From assembly GCA_031413815.1 (NCBI GenBank), contig JANOFU010000051.1, forward strand, positions 18,541 through 82,540: 64,000 bases of DNA, given 5' to 3'. This document shows, one piece after another, positions 17,849 to 26,367 of this stretch; position 1 is the first letter of the stretch; each line of letters starts with the position of its first letter. The notes under the pieces are model-generated. The model was not told the origin of the DNA. It did no database searches and was given only the letters and a program-made list of their open reading frames with translations. Origin of the DNA: JAGVSR01 sp031413815. GTDB lineage: Bacteria > Pseudomonadota > Alphaproteobacteria > Rhizobiales > Hyphomicrobiaceae. The position numbers were made by a program, and so were the translations under genes.

Positions 17849-18628
17849 CTAAGCGACCGGCGCGAACGTATAGGTAAACGCCAGTGCCACCGCATTGCCG
17901 ATAGCGTGGGCGGCAATCGGCGTTTTGATCGATCCTGTGCGCCACACGAGCCAGCTTAAAATCAAGCCGGCGACAAACACACTGATCATGCCGGGCGCCG
18001 AGTAGCCCCAATGCAGCAGTGTCCACAGCGAGTTGGCAATCAGCGCGGCCCCCCAGAACCCGAGCCGCGTTTGCGCTAAGGCTGAGAGTAGAAATCCGCG
18101 AAACGCGAGTTCTTCCCACAGCGGCGCCAGCACAACGGCGATGAGGGCGGTGCCCCACCAGTAGGGCGAATTCAATCCCTCGCGCAGCCAGCCCGTGTCG
18201 GCGAAGATGTCCATCTTCGACGCCGTGTACATCATGAATTCCAGCACGCCGGTGATCGCAACCAGCACCAGCCCACCGATGAGATAGGTTGGCCACCCCG
18301 GCCCCGGCCGTGACAGCTGAAGGACTTCGTTGGTTCGCCCTCCCCGGCGGGCAAACAGCCACAACGCAACCAACGAAATAATCTGTGTTCCAGCCGTCAG
18401 CGCCACGCCTTCGGGGTGCGCCAGCGATGCCCACGCGGCAGCTTTTTCATCGATGTCGGGCTCACTGGCGCCCGATGCCGACCAAACCGCAATGGCGGCA
18501 AAGAACACCAGCACCGCGACCCCGGTCGCGACAGCGGTCGCCACCAGCGCGCCAATCACGCCCCATGGTGAATACGGCTCATACAGGGCTGGACCGGTGA
18601 AAAGCTGGCCGGCTTTCTGATGCGTCAT
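17849..18628 (-). CDS. CPBP-family intramembrane protease
   Basis: Membrane protein of 259 residues with several hydrophobic helices. The CPBP (CAAX protease and bacteriocin-processing) motifs are present: LWEELAFRGFLL (motif 1, the EExxxR glutamates), NSLWTLLHW (motif 2 histidine) and PIAAHAIGNA (motif 3). Family members cleave within or beside membranes; the substrate is unknown. It lies between the flavoprotein gene (convergent) and ssrA (divergent). Confidence 0.88.
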   Translation of the reverse strand: MTHQKAGQLFTGPALYEPYSPWGVIGALVATAVATGVAVLVFFAAIAVWSASGASEPDIDEKAAAWASLAHPEGVALTAGTQIISLVALWLFARRGGRTNEVLQLSRPGPGWPTYLIGGLVLVAITGVLEFMMYTASKMDIFADTGWLREGLNSPYWWGTALIAVVLAPLWEELAFRGFLLSALAQTRLGFWGAALIANSLWTLLHWGYSAPGMISVFVAGLILSWLVWRTGSIKTPIAAHAIGNAVALAFTYTFAPVA

Positions 18629-18848
18629 AGAGGGTTCCGGCTGTCAAGGGTGAGTGTTCGCGACGCACCCTGCGGCAAACGGGTTCCACTCGGCAAGGGA
18701 GCGCAGGGCTACCTAATCCTCACGGCTTTCCATTCCCGTTGCGACAGCCTATATTCACTGTGCTGGATTCGTCCGGCTATGGTGATAAACGCGGTCGTAA
18801 TAAGCCGTTCGGACCCGGGGGCGGTACCCGGCGCCTCCACCAATTCGG

Positions 18849-18941
18849 GGGATTAGGTTTTAGGGACTAGGGATTTCGTTCAGCACAGGACCACCGGTCA
18901 GAGGTGCTGCAACTCGTCCCTAATCCCTAGAACCTAGTCCC
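18849..18941 (+). repeat. Long hairpin inside the tmRNA intervening loop
   Basis: The 25 bases at 18849-18873 and the 25 bases at 18917-18941 can pair with 22 Watson-Crick pairs, two G-U pairs and one mismatch, leaving a 43-base loop. The hairpin lies wholly inside the segment that must be cut out to make two-piece tmRNA. The arms use a simple TTAGGG/CTAGGG-like sequence, unlike the tRNA-like parts. Confidence 0.75.
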
Positions 18942-19130
18942 TCTCTATGGGGGCGAAATAGGATCGACGAGGGTGTAAAGGACTTTGCTTTTGCCCGGCA
19001 TGATACCACCGTTATCGGGTCATTCAGAATAGTTGCCAATGACAACTATGCTGAGGCTGCTCTCGCTGCTTAATGCGGTGCGAAAAGCCTAAACTGAAGC
19101 CCTTGCCCCTAGCCGGGTAAGGCGCGGTCC

Positions 19131-19167
19131 GGAGGGCACCGGGCAACAGAAAGCCCTCCACTTTTTT
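19131..19167 (+). terminator. Rho-independent terminator of ssrA
   Basis: Stem GGAGGGC (19131-19137) pairs with GCCCTCC (19153-19159), and a run of six T follows at 19162-19167. It ends the tmRNA transcript before sspB, so sspB needs its own promoter or read-through. Confidence 0.85.
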
Positions 19168-19262
19168 CGCCTGTGCGTGTCAAAGCGTTGGCGTGTAAAA
19201 CAGGCCGGGGACTTCAGGGGTTTGCGTTTGGAATTGGATCAGCGGGACAACGCAACAACAGC

Positions 19263-19955
19263 ATGATGGGCGGGCAAACCATTGACTACGAGGTCCTTCA
19301 GCAGGACGCCCTGCGCGGGGTCGTTCGCGCGGTTTTGATTACCGCTGCAAAATCGGGGCTGCCGGGAGATCATCATTTCTACATTTCATTCGATACCTGC
19401 GCGCCCGGCGTCGGCATGTCGAAACGTCTCAAAGAAAAATACCCAACCGAAATGACGATCGTGCTTCAGCACCGGTTCTGGGATCTGCTGGTCAGCGATG
19501 ACCGCTTTGAAGTGAAGCTATCATTCGACAGCATTCCCGAACGCCTCGTTGTGCCATTCGCGGCTTTGAAAGTGTTCTTTGATCCATCCGTGCGCTACGG
19601 GCTGCAATTCGAAGATGCCGAAATGACGATGGGTTCGCAGGCGTTGGCGTCCAATGGCATCGACGAGGATGGGCGCACAGTTGCGACCCGCGCGACGGCA
19701 ACGCGCAAGCCGCGGTCAACCAAGAAGCCGCGGCTTGAAACAGAGACGGCAGCAGTGGTCGCACCCGTTGGAACAGCTGCCAGCAAGACGAAAGGTCCGG
19801 CAGCCCACTCTGTGCCGGCGTCCCCCGCACCGGCTGCAAAAGCACCCGCCGACAGCGCAAGCAACAGTGCGGCACCTGCTGAGAACGACGAAGGCAAGCC
19901 AACACCGGTTGCTGGTGCGCAGATCCTGAGCTTGGATCAGTTCCGGAAGAAGTAA
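19263..19955 (+). CDS. sspB: SspB-type ClpXP adaptor (alpha form)
   Basis: Protein of about 230 residues. The conserved core IDYEVLQQDALRGVVRAVL, GLPGDHHFYISFDTCAPGVGMS, LKEKYPTEMTIVLQHRFWDL and PERLVVPFAALKVFFDPSVRYGLQFE is the SspB fold that binds ssrA-tagged proteins. Alpha SspB delivers tagged substrates to ClpXP. The last 90 residues are Ala/Pro/Lys-rich and probably flexible, ending ILSLDQFRKK, a likely ClpX-docking tail. I chose the ATG at 19263 (19266 also possible) because the family begins there; a GTG at 19173 would add 30 unlike residues. It lies next to ssrA, the gene that encodes the tag it recognises. Confidence 0.9.
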   Translation: MMGGQTIDYEVLQQDALRGVVRAVLITAAKSGLPGDHHFYISFDTCAPGVGMSKRLKEKYPTEMTIVLQHRFWDLLVSDDRFEVKLSFDSIPERLVVPFAALKVFFDPSVRYGLQFEDAEMTMGSQALASNGIDEDGRTVATRATATRKPRSTKKPRLETETAAVVAPVGTAASKTKGPAAHSVPASPAPAAKAPADSASNSAAPAENDEGKPTPVAGAQILSLDQFRKK

Positions 19956-19977
19956 GGCCGCGTCGCCCTCATTGCCC

Positions 19978-20037
19978 TGTCATCCCGGCGTCGCGCTAGC
20001 GATGCGAGCGGCGCGAGCACAGGCCGGGACCCAGACA
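19978..20037. repeat. Dispersed CATCCCGGC palindrome
   Basis: TCATCCCGGCGTCGC and GGCCGGGACCCAG flank a short GC-rich centre between sspB and the M24 peptidase gene. The same arms (CATCCCGG near GCCGGGATCC or GCCGGGACCC) recur at about 31885-31940, 40965-41015, 41291-41665 and, degenerate, at 49697-49860. A dispersed palindromic repeat; no function shown. Confidence 0.6.
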
Positions 20038-20160
20038 AGCCTCAGCCGGAAAAGATGAAGACCGCTTGCTCAATCATCAAGGTCACCGATAACATCGGTT
20101 CGAATGTATCCCGGCCTTTGCGGCCATGACGGTGAAGAGGGTTGTGCAAAGGCCGGCACG

Positions 20161-21972
20161 TTAGATTTCTGCCGTCGCCGCATCGAGCCACGCGCGCGCC
20201 CGCACATCAACTTCTGAACCGATCTCATCGCGCACACGCGAGTGATACGCGTTGAGCCAATCGAGTTCTTCGCGCGTCAGCAATTCACGAACAATCAGCC
20301 GCCGGTCGAACGGCACAAGCGTCAACGTCTCGAACGCCATCACCTGCCGGTCGCCGCCATCGGGCTTTTCCGGCTCGCTGACCAGCACGAGGTTTTCCAG
20401 CCGGATGCCGTAGTGGCCTTGCTTGTAGTACCCCGGTTCATTGGAGCAGATCATGCCGGGCTCAAGCGCCACCATGCCCGCGCGCGAGATCGATTGCGGA
20501 CCTTCGTGCACCGACAGATAGCTGCCAACACCGTGTCCCGTGCCGTGATCGTAATCGAGTCCGTGCTGCCATAGCGCGCGCCGCGCAAAGGGATCGAGAT
20601 CAACCCCGCGCGTGCCTTTCGGGAACTGCGCCGTCGCCATCGCGATGTGGCCCTTGAGCACGAGCGTGAACCGTTCGCGCATCTCAGGCGTTGGAGCGCC
20701 AATCGCAATCGTGCGCGTGATGTCGGTGGTGCCGTCTTCGTATTGCGCGCCGCTATCGAGGAGAAACAACTCCCCCGGCTGCAGTTTACGGTTAGTTTTT
20801 TCAGTGACCCGGTAATGCACAATCGCGCCATTCGGGCCGGAGCCTGAAATGGTATCGAACGAAATTTCTTTAAGCTGCTGCGTTTGTGCGCGCACATCTT
20901 CAAGTTTCGTCACCGCCGTGATTTCATCGAGCATACCACCCCTTGCTGCCTCGTCGAGCCAGGAGAGATAGCGCACGATGGCCGCACCATCGCGAACGTG
21001 CGCGCGGCGTGCGCCTGCAATTTCAGCCGCGTTCTTAATTGCTTTGAGCGCGATGCACGGATCGGCTCCCGGCGCGACACACCGGGACCCTAGCGCCTTG
21101 CTCAACGCGAAAGCAGCCGTCTCCGTATCAAGACGCACGCGCTTGCCCGTGCGCTTCAACGCCGCCAGTTTGGCCTTAAGCTTGCTGGGTGCGGAAATCT
21201 TGGAGACCGCGTCCAACGCCTTGCGCACGTCTTTAGACAGCTTGGCGGGATCGATAAACAGCTCCGGCTTGCCGGACGCTGGCACGATCGCGAACGCCAA
21301 AGCGACGGGGTTGTGCGCAATGTCAGAGCCACGGATGTTGAACAGCCACGCAATACTGTCCGGCAGCGTCAGCACCACAGCGTGCTGGCCGTCATCCGAA
21401 AGCTTCTTTTGAAGGTCTGCGATCTTCGTGTCGGCCGCGCGGCCCGACAGCTTGAGACGGTGCAGAACGACAGGCCCTTGAGGTGCCGCCGGCCGCGCAC
21501 GGCCCCAGACAGCATCGACCAGATTTTGGGGCACGGGCTTAAGCAGAATGCTCTTGGCTTTGAGCGCCGCAGTCAGCCGTGCAATTTCGCCAGCTGTATG
21601 CAGCCATGGATCGAAACCGACAACAGACCGCGCGGGCAAGTGCGCGATCAGCCACTCGGCGAGCTTCAGCCGCGCGATTCCCGGAAACGCAAAAACCTCC
21701 GCATCGCATTCGGCCGCAACCTGCACGGTGTAGCGGCCATCGACGAACACGGCGGCGTGTTTGCGAGCGACAACCGCGAGCCCCGCGCTCCCTGAGAACC
21801 CCGTCAGCCATTTCAGCCGTTCGGCACACGGCGGCACATACTCGCCCTGATGCTCATCGGCGCGCGGGACCAGAAATGCATCGAGCTTGGCCTTGGCCAG
21901 CCGCTCGCGCACACCGTTGACGCGGACGGGCGTTTCAGCGGAGTCGGCCGGTGCGGTGAAAGTTTGGAACAT
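20161..21972 (-). CDS. M24 family Xaa-Pro aminopeptidase
   Basis: Protein of 603 residues with the three-domain layout of the larger aminopeptidase P proteins: two creatinase-like N-terminal domains (about 1-300) and a pita-bread catalytic domain (about 310-540). The dinuclear metal ligands are visible in order: Asp in LLDSGAQY, Asp in GTTDITRT, His in GTGHGVGSYLSVHEGP, Glu in CSNEPGYY and Glu in FETLTLVPFD. It removes the N-terminal residue from peptides with proline in position two. ATG at 21972 is preferred over the GTG two codons upstream. A stand-alone gene bounded by dispersed repeats. Confidence 0.92.
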   Translation of the reverse strand: MFQTFTAPADSAETPVRVNGVRERLAKAKLDAFLVPRADEHQGEYVPPCAERLKWLTGFSGSAGLAVVARKHAAVFVDGRYTVQVAAECDAEVFAFPGIARLKLAEWLIAHLPARSVVGFDPWLHTAGEIARLTAALKAKSILLKPVPQNLVDAVWGRARPAAPQGPVVLHRLKLSGRAADTKIADLQKKLSDDGQHAVVLTLPDSIAWLFNIRGSDIAHNPVALAFAIVPASGKPELFIDPAKLSKDVRKALDAVSKISAPSKLKAKLAALKRTGKRVRLDTETAAFALSKALGSRCVAPGADPCIALKAIKNAAEIAGARRAHVRDGAAIVRYLSWLDEAARGGMLDEITAVTKLEDVRAQTQQLKEISFDTISGSGPNGAIVHYRVTEKTNRKLQPGELFLLDSGAQYEDGTTDITRTIAIGAPTPEMRERFTLVLKGHIAMATAQFPKGTRGVDLDPFARRALWQHGLDYDHGTGHGVGSYLSVHEGPQSISRAGMVALEPGMICSNEPGYYKQGHYGIRLENLVLVSEPEKPDGGDRQVMAFETLTLVPFDRRLIVRELLTREELDWLNAYHSRVRDEIGSEVDVRARAWLDAATAEI

Positions 21973-22022
21973 GACCACTGTTTAGGCGGGCGGGCTGGAG
22001 AGGGCAATGGGCGGGATCGTGT

Positions 22023-22088
22023 GGGGTCGGGCACCCCATATACAGTCTCGCATTCAATCCACCAAAATCAGACGGGGTGCCTGACCCC
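22023..22088. repeat. Palindromic repeat with GGGGTCGGGCACCCC / GGGGTGCCTGACCCC arms
   Basis: Near-perfect 15-base arms at 22023-22037 and 22074-22088 around an AT-richer centre, between prmA and the M24 peptidase gene. The TGCCTGACCCC arm is shared with 26331-26360 and resembles the arms at 43738-43797. Confidence 0.65.
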
Positions 22089-22098
22089 GTTTCATAAC

Positions 22099-22977
22099 TT
22101 ACGGCCGCCGCAGCAACTGCAGCGTCGACCAGCCGGTGATGCGGTCGTGGCGGACAAGTGCGAAACCTTGCGCCCGGTACGCGCCGATGACGGCGGGCGC
22201 CTGCGGGATCAATATCCCCGAAAGAATGAGCGTGCCGCCCGTCTCCATGGCCGGGCCGATATCGCGGGCCAGCCGGATCAGCGGATCGGCGAGGATATTG
22301 GCGATCACCAGATCAAACGAGGGCGATGCGCGCAAAACCGGATGATCGAGCCCCATGGCGCAAAGCGCCGTGATCCGGCCTCCCACGCCGTTGATATCAA
22401 AATTCGCCTCTGCCACCGCCACCGACCGCCGGTCCAAATCTGTTGCGATGATTCTTGCATTGGGGAGGGTGCGCGCGGCGGCGATGGCCAGCACGCCAGA
22501 CCCGCAGCCGAGCTCAAGAATACTAGAAAAAGCCCGCCGCCGCGTCACTCGATCGATGGCTTGCAAACAACCGGACGTCGTGCCGTGGTGTGCCGTGCCA
22601 AACGCCTCACCCGCGTCAATCAGGATAGAATGGGGTCCGCGTGACACCCGGCTACAGTCGTGACTCCCATGAATTGTGAAGCGCCCGGCACGGACGGGGG
22701 GGAGGGCCGCCTGCGATATGGCCACCCAATTCAAGGCGGGGATATCGGCCCTGCCAATCTGTGGCACCTTCAGGCCCGTGATCAGCGCCAACTGGTCCCG
22801 AAGCATCACCGCGTCCGGAATGTCATCGTAATAGGCATCGATGGTCCAGCCTCCGCCGGCTGCCTCGAACAGCGTCAGCGCCTCAGGCGAGGGATCCAAT
22901 TCATATTGCAGAGCATCAGATAACGCGTGTGCCAACTCCCGGTCGGGAGTGACGAGTGTCAGTTTCTCACTGGCCAT
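22099..22977 (-). CDS. prmA: Ribosomal protein L11 methyltransferase
   Basis: Protein of about 292 residues. It methylates L11 using S-adenosylmethionine. The family motif GEAFGTAHHGTTSGCLQAID precedes the SAM-binding loop LELGCGSGVLAIAAARTLPNARIIATDLD, and the catalytic-site strand is DLVIANILADPLIRLA. The usual sequence is AFGTGxHxTT, so the second Gly is Ala here. ATG at 22977 (MASEKLTLV) is chosen; 17 further codons are open upstream but poorly conserved in type. It follows the DUF3754 gene by 54 bases. Confidence 0.9.
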   Translation of the reverse strand: MASEKLTLVTPDRELAHALSDALQYELDPSPEALTLFEAAGGGWTIDAYYDDIPDAVMLRDQLALITGLKVPQIGRADIPALNWVAISQAALPPVRAGRFTIHGSHDCSRVSRGPHSILIDAGEAFGTAHHGTTSGCLQAIDRVTRRRAFSSILELGCGSGVLAIAAARTLPNARIIATDLDRRSVAVAEANFDINGVGGRITALCAMGLDHPVLRASPSFDLVIANILADPLIRLARDIGPAMETGGTLILSGILIPQAPAVIGAYRAQGFALVRHDRITGWSTLQLLRRP

Positions 22978-23031
22978 AGACGCCTTATTTTTCGAGTTCG
23001 CGTTTCTGTGCGTCTTGCATTTCCGCAAGTA

Positions 23032-24474
23032 TTAGACCGGCGGGCCACCGGTGCTGTTGACCTCTTGGCCACCGCTTGATGCCGCGAAATCTGGCAGATC
23101 ATCGAGGAAGTGGTCCCACTTGGCATCAAGATGGCGTGCGGCCTGGGCCGGCGGCATGGTGTGCAACGTGCCGTCCTCCCCTTCGGCGACCAGACCGTCC
23201 TCGATCAAGCGCTCCAGCGCGTCATCAAGATCAAAATCGACGTAGACGCCAAACGTCGCTGACAAGTATTGCTCGATGGCCGCATCGATAGCTGGCAAAT
23301 CAGCGCGCGTCGCGTGCTCCTTCGCCAGTACAGAATAGAGCAGCATCTCTTCCTTCACGTCTTCTTCGGCCGCCCGGTCGGATAGCTTGATGAGCACACC
23401 GCGGTTATCCGCCATGGCATGAAAATAAAGGTTCTGCGCCATCACCACCATATAGCGCTGCTTTTGGTTCATGAAGTTGACGCCCTGACGGAACGCGATG
23501 CCGCCAAGCCCCGCCACGGCACCGGCCAGCGCGATGGGATTGGTCGCAGCCAATCCACCGGCTGCGATCTTGCCCGCTGTTCCCATCACGCCCATCCCGA
23601 CCGCGCCGCCACCCGTCAGCCCGAGCTTCAGTTTATCCATCAGCCGGAAGCGCACGCGCGTATTGGGGAAGATCATTTCGATGTCGCTGCGTGGAATGTT
23701 CTTGAAGAGCTTCATGTAAATGTTGCCCTCCTTCACTTCTGGCGGCAGCGATCCGCGCAGCTTCTTGACCAGCTTCTCCGCCTCTTTGTGGCTGAGCTTG
23801 TTGCTGGCCATAACTTCCTGCACACGCACCTCAAGCGGCTTCAACTTAAACAGCAGGAACAAGCGCTGGAAGATCGGAACGTCGAACTCTTCCTTACGCA
23901 TAAACTTCTTGTAGTTGCGGCGCTGATCGCGGCGCACCGACGCGCCGCGGAAAAACACGAGGCATTCCTCGAACACCGTGAAATCAACCTGTAAATCGAG
24001 GCCATAGTGGCTCTCTGTGGTCAGGATGATCTCGACATCCGACGGCTTGATTTGCTTATAGTTGGCGTGTTCGAGAACCGCCGTCGCCCCTTGGATGACC
24101 TGCTTCTGCAGAACCTTGCGATCCTCCGGCGTGTATTCGCGCGTAATCAGCAGATCGCTGTCAGGGCTGAACGGTTCGTAAGCGCGCAACAGCTTCTGCA
24201 CGTGGGCATTGTGCTGCTGCCGGCGCCAGAACTCGAGGTAAGAAAAGAACCGCCGGACTTGTGCTGCTTCGCCCGGGGCCCAAGCCGCTTCCAGCGTTAG
24301 CCTGTCAACTAGCGCAAACGTGGTCAGTGGAATGAAGCACTCCCGGCTGCGGACGGCATCGGCCGGGACAACGTCGAGCGGATCTACAGACGCAGGAGTC
24401 GCCGCACCATTCGCAGGTGCTCTGCCTCGTGGCACTTGGGCCGCAGCGTGCACGGCATCGATCGTTGTCATCAC
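23032..24474 (-). CDS. DUF3754 (TMEM143-like) protein
   Basis: Protein of 480 residues. The stretch FFRGASVRRDQRRNYKKF, LFKNIPRSDIEMIFPNTRVRFRLMDKLKLG and the hydrophobic glycine-rich part (GGGAVGMGVMGTAGKIAAGGLAATNPIALAGAVAGLGGIAF, about residues 290-330) match the DUF3754/TMEM143 family, which also occurs in mitochondria and chloroplasts. The hydrophobic part suggests membrane association. Function unknown. It lies just upstream of prmA in the same direction and is divergent from the J-domain gene. Confidence 0.75.
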   Translation of the reverse strand: MMTTIDAVHAAAQVPRGRAPANGAATPASVDPLDVVPADAVRSRECFIPLTTFALVDRLTLEAAWAPGEAAQVRRFFSYLEFWRRQQHNAHVQKLLRAYEPFSPDSDLLITREYTPEDRKVLQKQVIQGATAVLEHANYKQIKPSDVEIILTTESHYGLDLQVDFTVFEECLVFFRGASVRRDQRRNYKKFMRKEEFDVPIFQRLFLLFKLKPLEVRVQEVMASNKLSHKEAEKLVKKLRGSLPPEVKEGNIYMKLFKNIPRSDIEMIFPNTRVRFRLMDKLKLGLTGGGAVGMGVMGTAGKIAAGGLAATNPIALAGAVAGLGGIAFRQGVNFMNQKQRYMVVMAQNLYFHAMADNRGVLIKLSDRAAEEDVKEEMLLYSVLAKEHATRADLPAIDAAIEQYLSATFGVYVDFDLDDALERLIEDGLVAEGEDGTLHTMPPAQAARHLDAKWDHFLDDLPDFAASSGGQEVNSTGGPPV

Positions 24475-24805
24475 CCAACTCCCGTCACAGAACGGCTTGA
24501 AGACATGCCCCAGCCCGCCGTCATCTGGTCAACCCCGCCGCTGCATCTGTCCGTGCCCCACCCGTGTTCTACGGTCCCTGTGGATCAGTTGTCGAGGCTA
24601 ACCCCTCTCCAGATCAGCAATTTGACAACTGCTGTCCGACGCTAATGCGGCGGTGCGGCTGTCGCGATACGTCACTAAAGACCGTCACTGTGGCCATTTA
24701 TAGAATGCTGAGCATAAGAGACAGTGTCTTCAATCACTAGTGGATGATGTCATACTCGTACCGTTGTCGCGGTCAAAAGAGCCGTCTAGAGTGTAACCGA
24801 AGGCA
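24475..24805. other. Divergent intergenic region, no gene seen
   Basis: About 330 bases between the DUF3754 gene (leftward) and the J-domain gene (rightward). It must hold both promoters. The part from 24610 to 24790 is AT-richer than its flanks. I see no clear operator or RNA gene. Confidence 0.45.
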
Positions 24806-26317
24806 ATGAGGGGCCCGGGCGTGCGCTGTCCATTAATCGTAGCAATGATGTTGATGGTCAGCGGGGTGGCAACCTCCACGCGTGCCGCGGAACCGATAGC
24901 CGTCGCCAGTGGACCGGAGCGGCTGGTGATGCCGTATTCGTGCACGGTCGAGGACGGCAAGGTTGTTCTCAGGTCTGGCCCTGAACGGCCCTTCACCATT
25001 GTCGAAGCGCGGCAGGAACGGCCCTTCACGACGTGCAATCCACCCTTCTCCAACAACTGCCGCACAATGAGCGTGCACAAATTTGACGTATCGTGCGGCG
25101 GCGTCGCCGTGCCGTGGGTCAGTGTTGCGGCAGCGACCGGCCGCTCAAAGGTTGGCCGGGCGTGGCTCGAAAAGGGCCACCTCAATATGACCCGCAAAGC
25201 CGACGCCACAACCGGCAGCGCACGCAGCTGTTCCGACAAGAGCGCGCAAGCCGCCAGCACGGCATCCGGCGAATGTTTGCCGTGGCGCGTGTCGCGCGAA
25301 GTCGAGCGCATGGTTCTACCGGAGGGATTCGCGCCCGCCGCTGAGTTCGGTGCGCGGTTCATCGCTGGCGCTGGCCCCGGCGCACCCGAAGCCAACACCG
25401 TCACGCTCGCCAAAGCGGATGGTACGCTCGCCTCAGAACCGGAAACACAGCCGCATGAGTTCACGATTGTCCGCGAGCCCTTGCCGGACGTGACCGCTGC
25501 GATCAATCCGGGCAACCCTGGCCCGCAAATCGAGTTGGACGAGAACTGGATCACGGTGGTCGAAGCGCGCGATGTGTCGGACACGGCTCCTCATAGTGCT
25601 ACGTCTCGCGTGATGACGTTTTTCTCGTGGGCCTTGGCATTGGCAGCATTAAGTGCGGCCGGTTGGTTCGGCTGGCAGCAGCGGGCGGCTCTAACTGCTG
25701 TTCCATGGCCGGGCGTCTCCGCGGAAGCCGCCTTCAGCTTCGCGCGCACAACGGCCACCACGATCGTCAACCGCGTAGCGGATTACTTTCATCAGAATGA
25801 AGGCACAGGCGCCACTCATGATCCGCTACTCGCCAATGCCGCCGAGAACGTCTCGCAGATGTTGCAGCAGGCCGAAAAGACGGTGCTCGATCTCACCGCG
25901 GCTGCACCCTTGCGCGAAGTTTTGCAGAAGGATTTGGCCTCCGTTCGCCAACGCTTGACCGCGGCCAAGGCAGCGGCCCTCGACGGCGATGGCTCGGTCG
26001 TCAAACTGGTTGCGCAGTTCCGGTCACTGAACCGCGAACTCGCTCATATCCAGCGCATTGCAGAGAGCGCCACACAGAGCTTGTCAGGCTCGCGCACGAC
26101 GCCGGCCATGCCGACGACAAAAGCGGAAGCCTATACCGTACTGGGGGTCAATCCGGATGTCAGCGAAAGCATCCTGAAGCGCATGGTCGATGCGTTGCGC
26201 ATGACGTGGCACCCTGACTACGCCAAAGACGAGGCGGACCGGCTGCAGCGCGAAGTGCGGATTAAGCAGATCAACATCGCGTGGGATCTGATCAACGACA
26301 AACGCCGCGTGGCGTAG
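24806..26317 (+). CDS. Membrane-anchored J-domain protein with a periplasmic-type N-terminus
   Basis: Protein of 503 residues. It starts with a signal-like segment (PLIVAMMLMVSGVATSTRAAE), continues with about 230 polar residues containing six cysteines, then a single membrane helix (VMTFFSWALALAALSAAGWFGW, about 270-291) and a coiled region. It ends with a J-like domain (about 437-503): AYTVLGVNPDVSE, MTWHPDYAKDEADRLQ, IKQINIAWDLINDKRR. The HPD motif needed to stimulate DnaK ATPase is intact. The topology places the J domain in the cytoplasm and the N-terminal domain outside, which would link envelope events to DnaK; that link is inference. The N-terminal domain is not recognised. Confidence 0.8.
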   Translation: MRGPGVRCPLIVAMMLMVSGVATSTRAAEPIAVASGPERLVMPYSCTVEDGKVVLRSGPERPFTIVEARQERPFTTCNPPFSNNCRTMSVHKFDVSCGGVAVPWVSVAAATGRSKVGRAWLEKGHLNMTRKADATTGSARSCSDKSAQAASTASGECLPWRVSREVERMVLPEGFAPAAEFGARFIAGAGPGAPEANTVTLAKADGTLASEPETQPHEFTIVREPLPDVTAAINPGNPGPQIELDENWITVVEARDVSDTAPHSATSRVMTFFSWALALAALSAAGWFGWQQRAALTAVPWPGVSAEAAFSFARTTATTIVNRVADYFHQNEGTGATHDPLLANAAENVSQMLQQAEKTVLDLTAAAPLREVLQKDLASVRQRLTAAKAAALDGDGSVVKLVAQFRSLNRELAHIQRIAESATQSLSGSRTTPAMPTTKAEAYTVLGVNPDVSESILKRMVDALRMTWHPDYAKDEADRLQREVRIKQINIAWDLINDKRRVA

Positions 26318-26330
26318 GACGACACTATGC

Positions 26331-26360
26331 GGTCAGGCACCGCAAAAGGTGCCTGACCCC
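26331..26360. repeat. Palindromic repeat GGTCAGGCACC / GGTGCCTGACCCC
   Basis: Perfect 11-base arms separated by only six bases (CGCAAAAG... centre), between the converging J-domain and bactofilin genes. It could act as a bidirectional hairpin at the transcript ends. Same family as 22023-22088. Confidence 0.65.
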
Positions 26361-26367
26361 GGTTCGG

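Larger units (their letters stand above)
18774..19167 (+). ncRNA. ssrA: Circularly permuted two-piece tmRNA
   Basis: Trans-translation RNA that frees stalled ribosomes and tags the unfinished protein. The order is permuted, as in alphaproteobacteria: an acceptor piece comes first, with a T-arm (gttcggacccggg) and an encoded CCA end at 18840-18842. An intervening loop follows (18843-18948), then the coding piece beginning GGGGGCG (18949-18955), which pairs with CGCCTCC at 18832-18838 to give the seven-base-pair acceptor stem. The tag frame runs from GCC at 19035 to TAA at 19071-19073 and encodes ANDNYAEAALAA. The first and last bases given are approximate. sspB follows directly. Confidence 0.93.

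Noticed and set aside
17808..18434. Long minus-strand frame overlapping the CPBP gene
   Set aside because: It is the shifted-frame shadow of the CPBP protease gene, which carries clear motifs.
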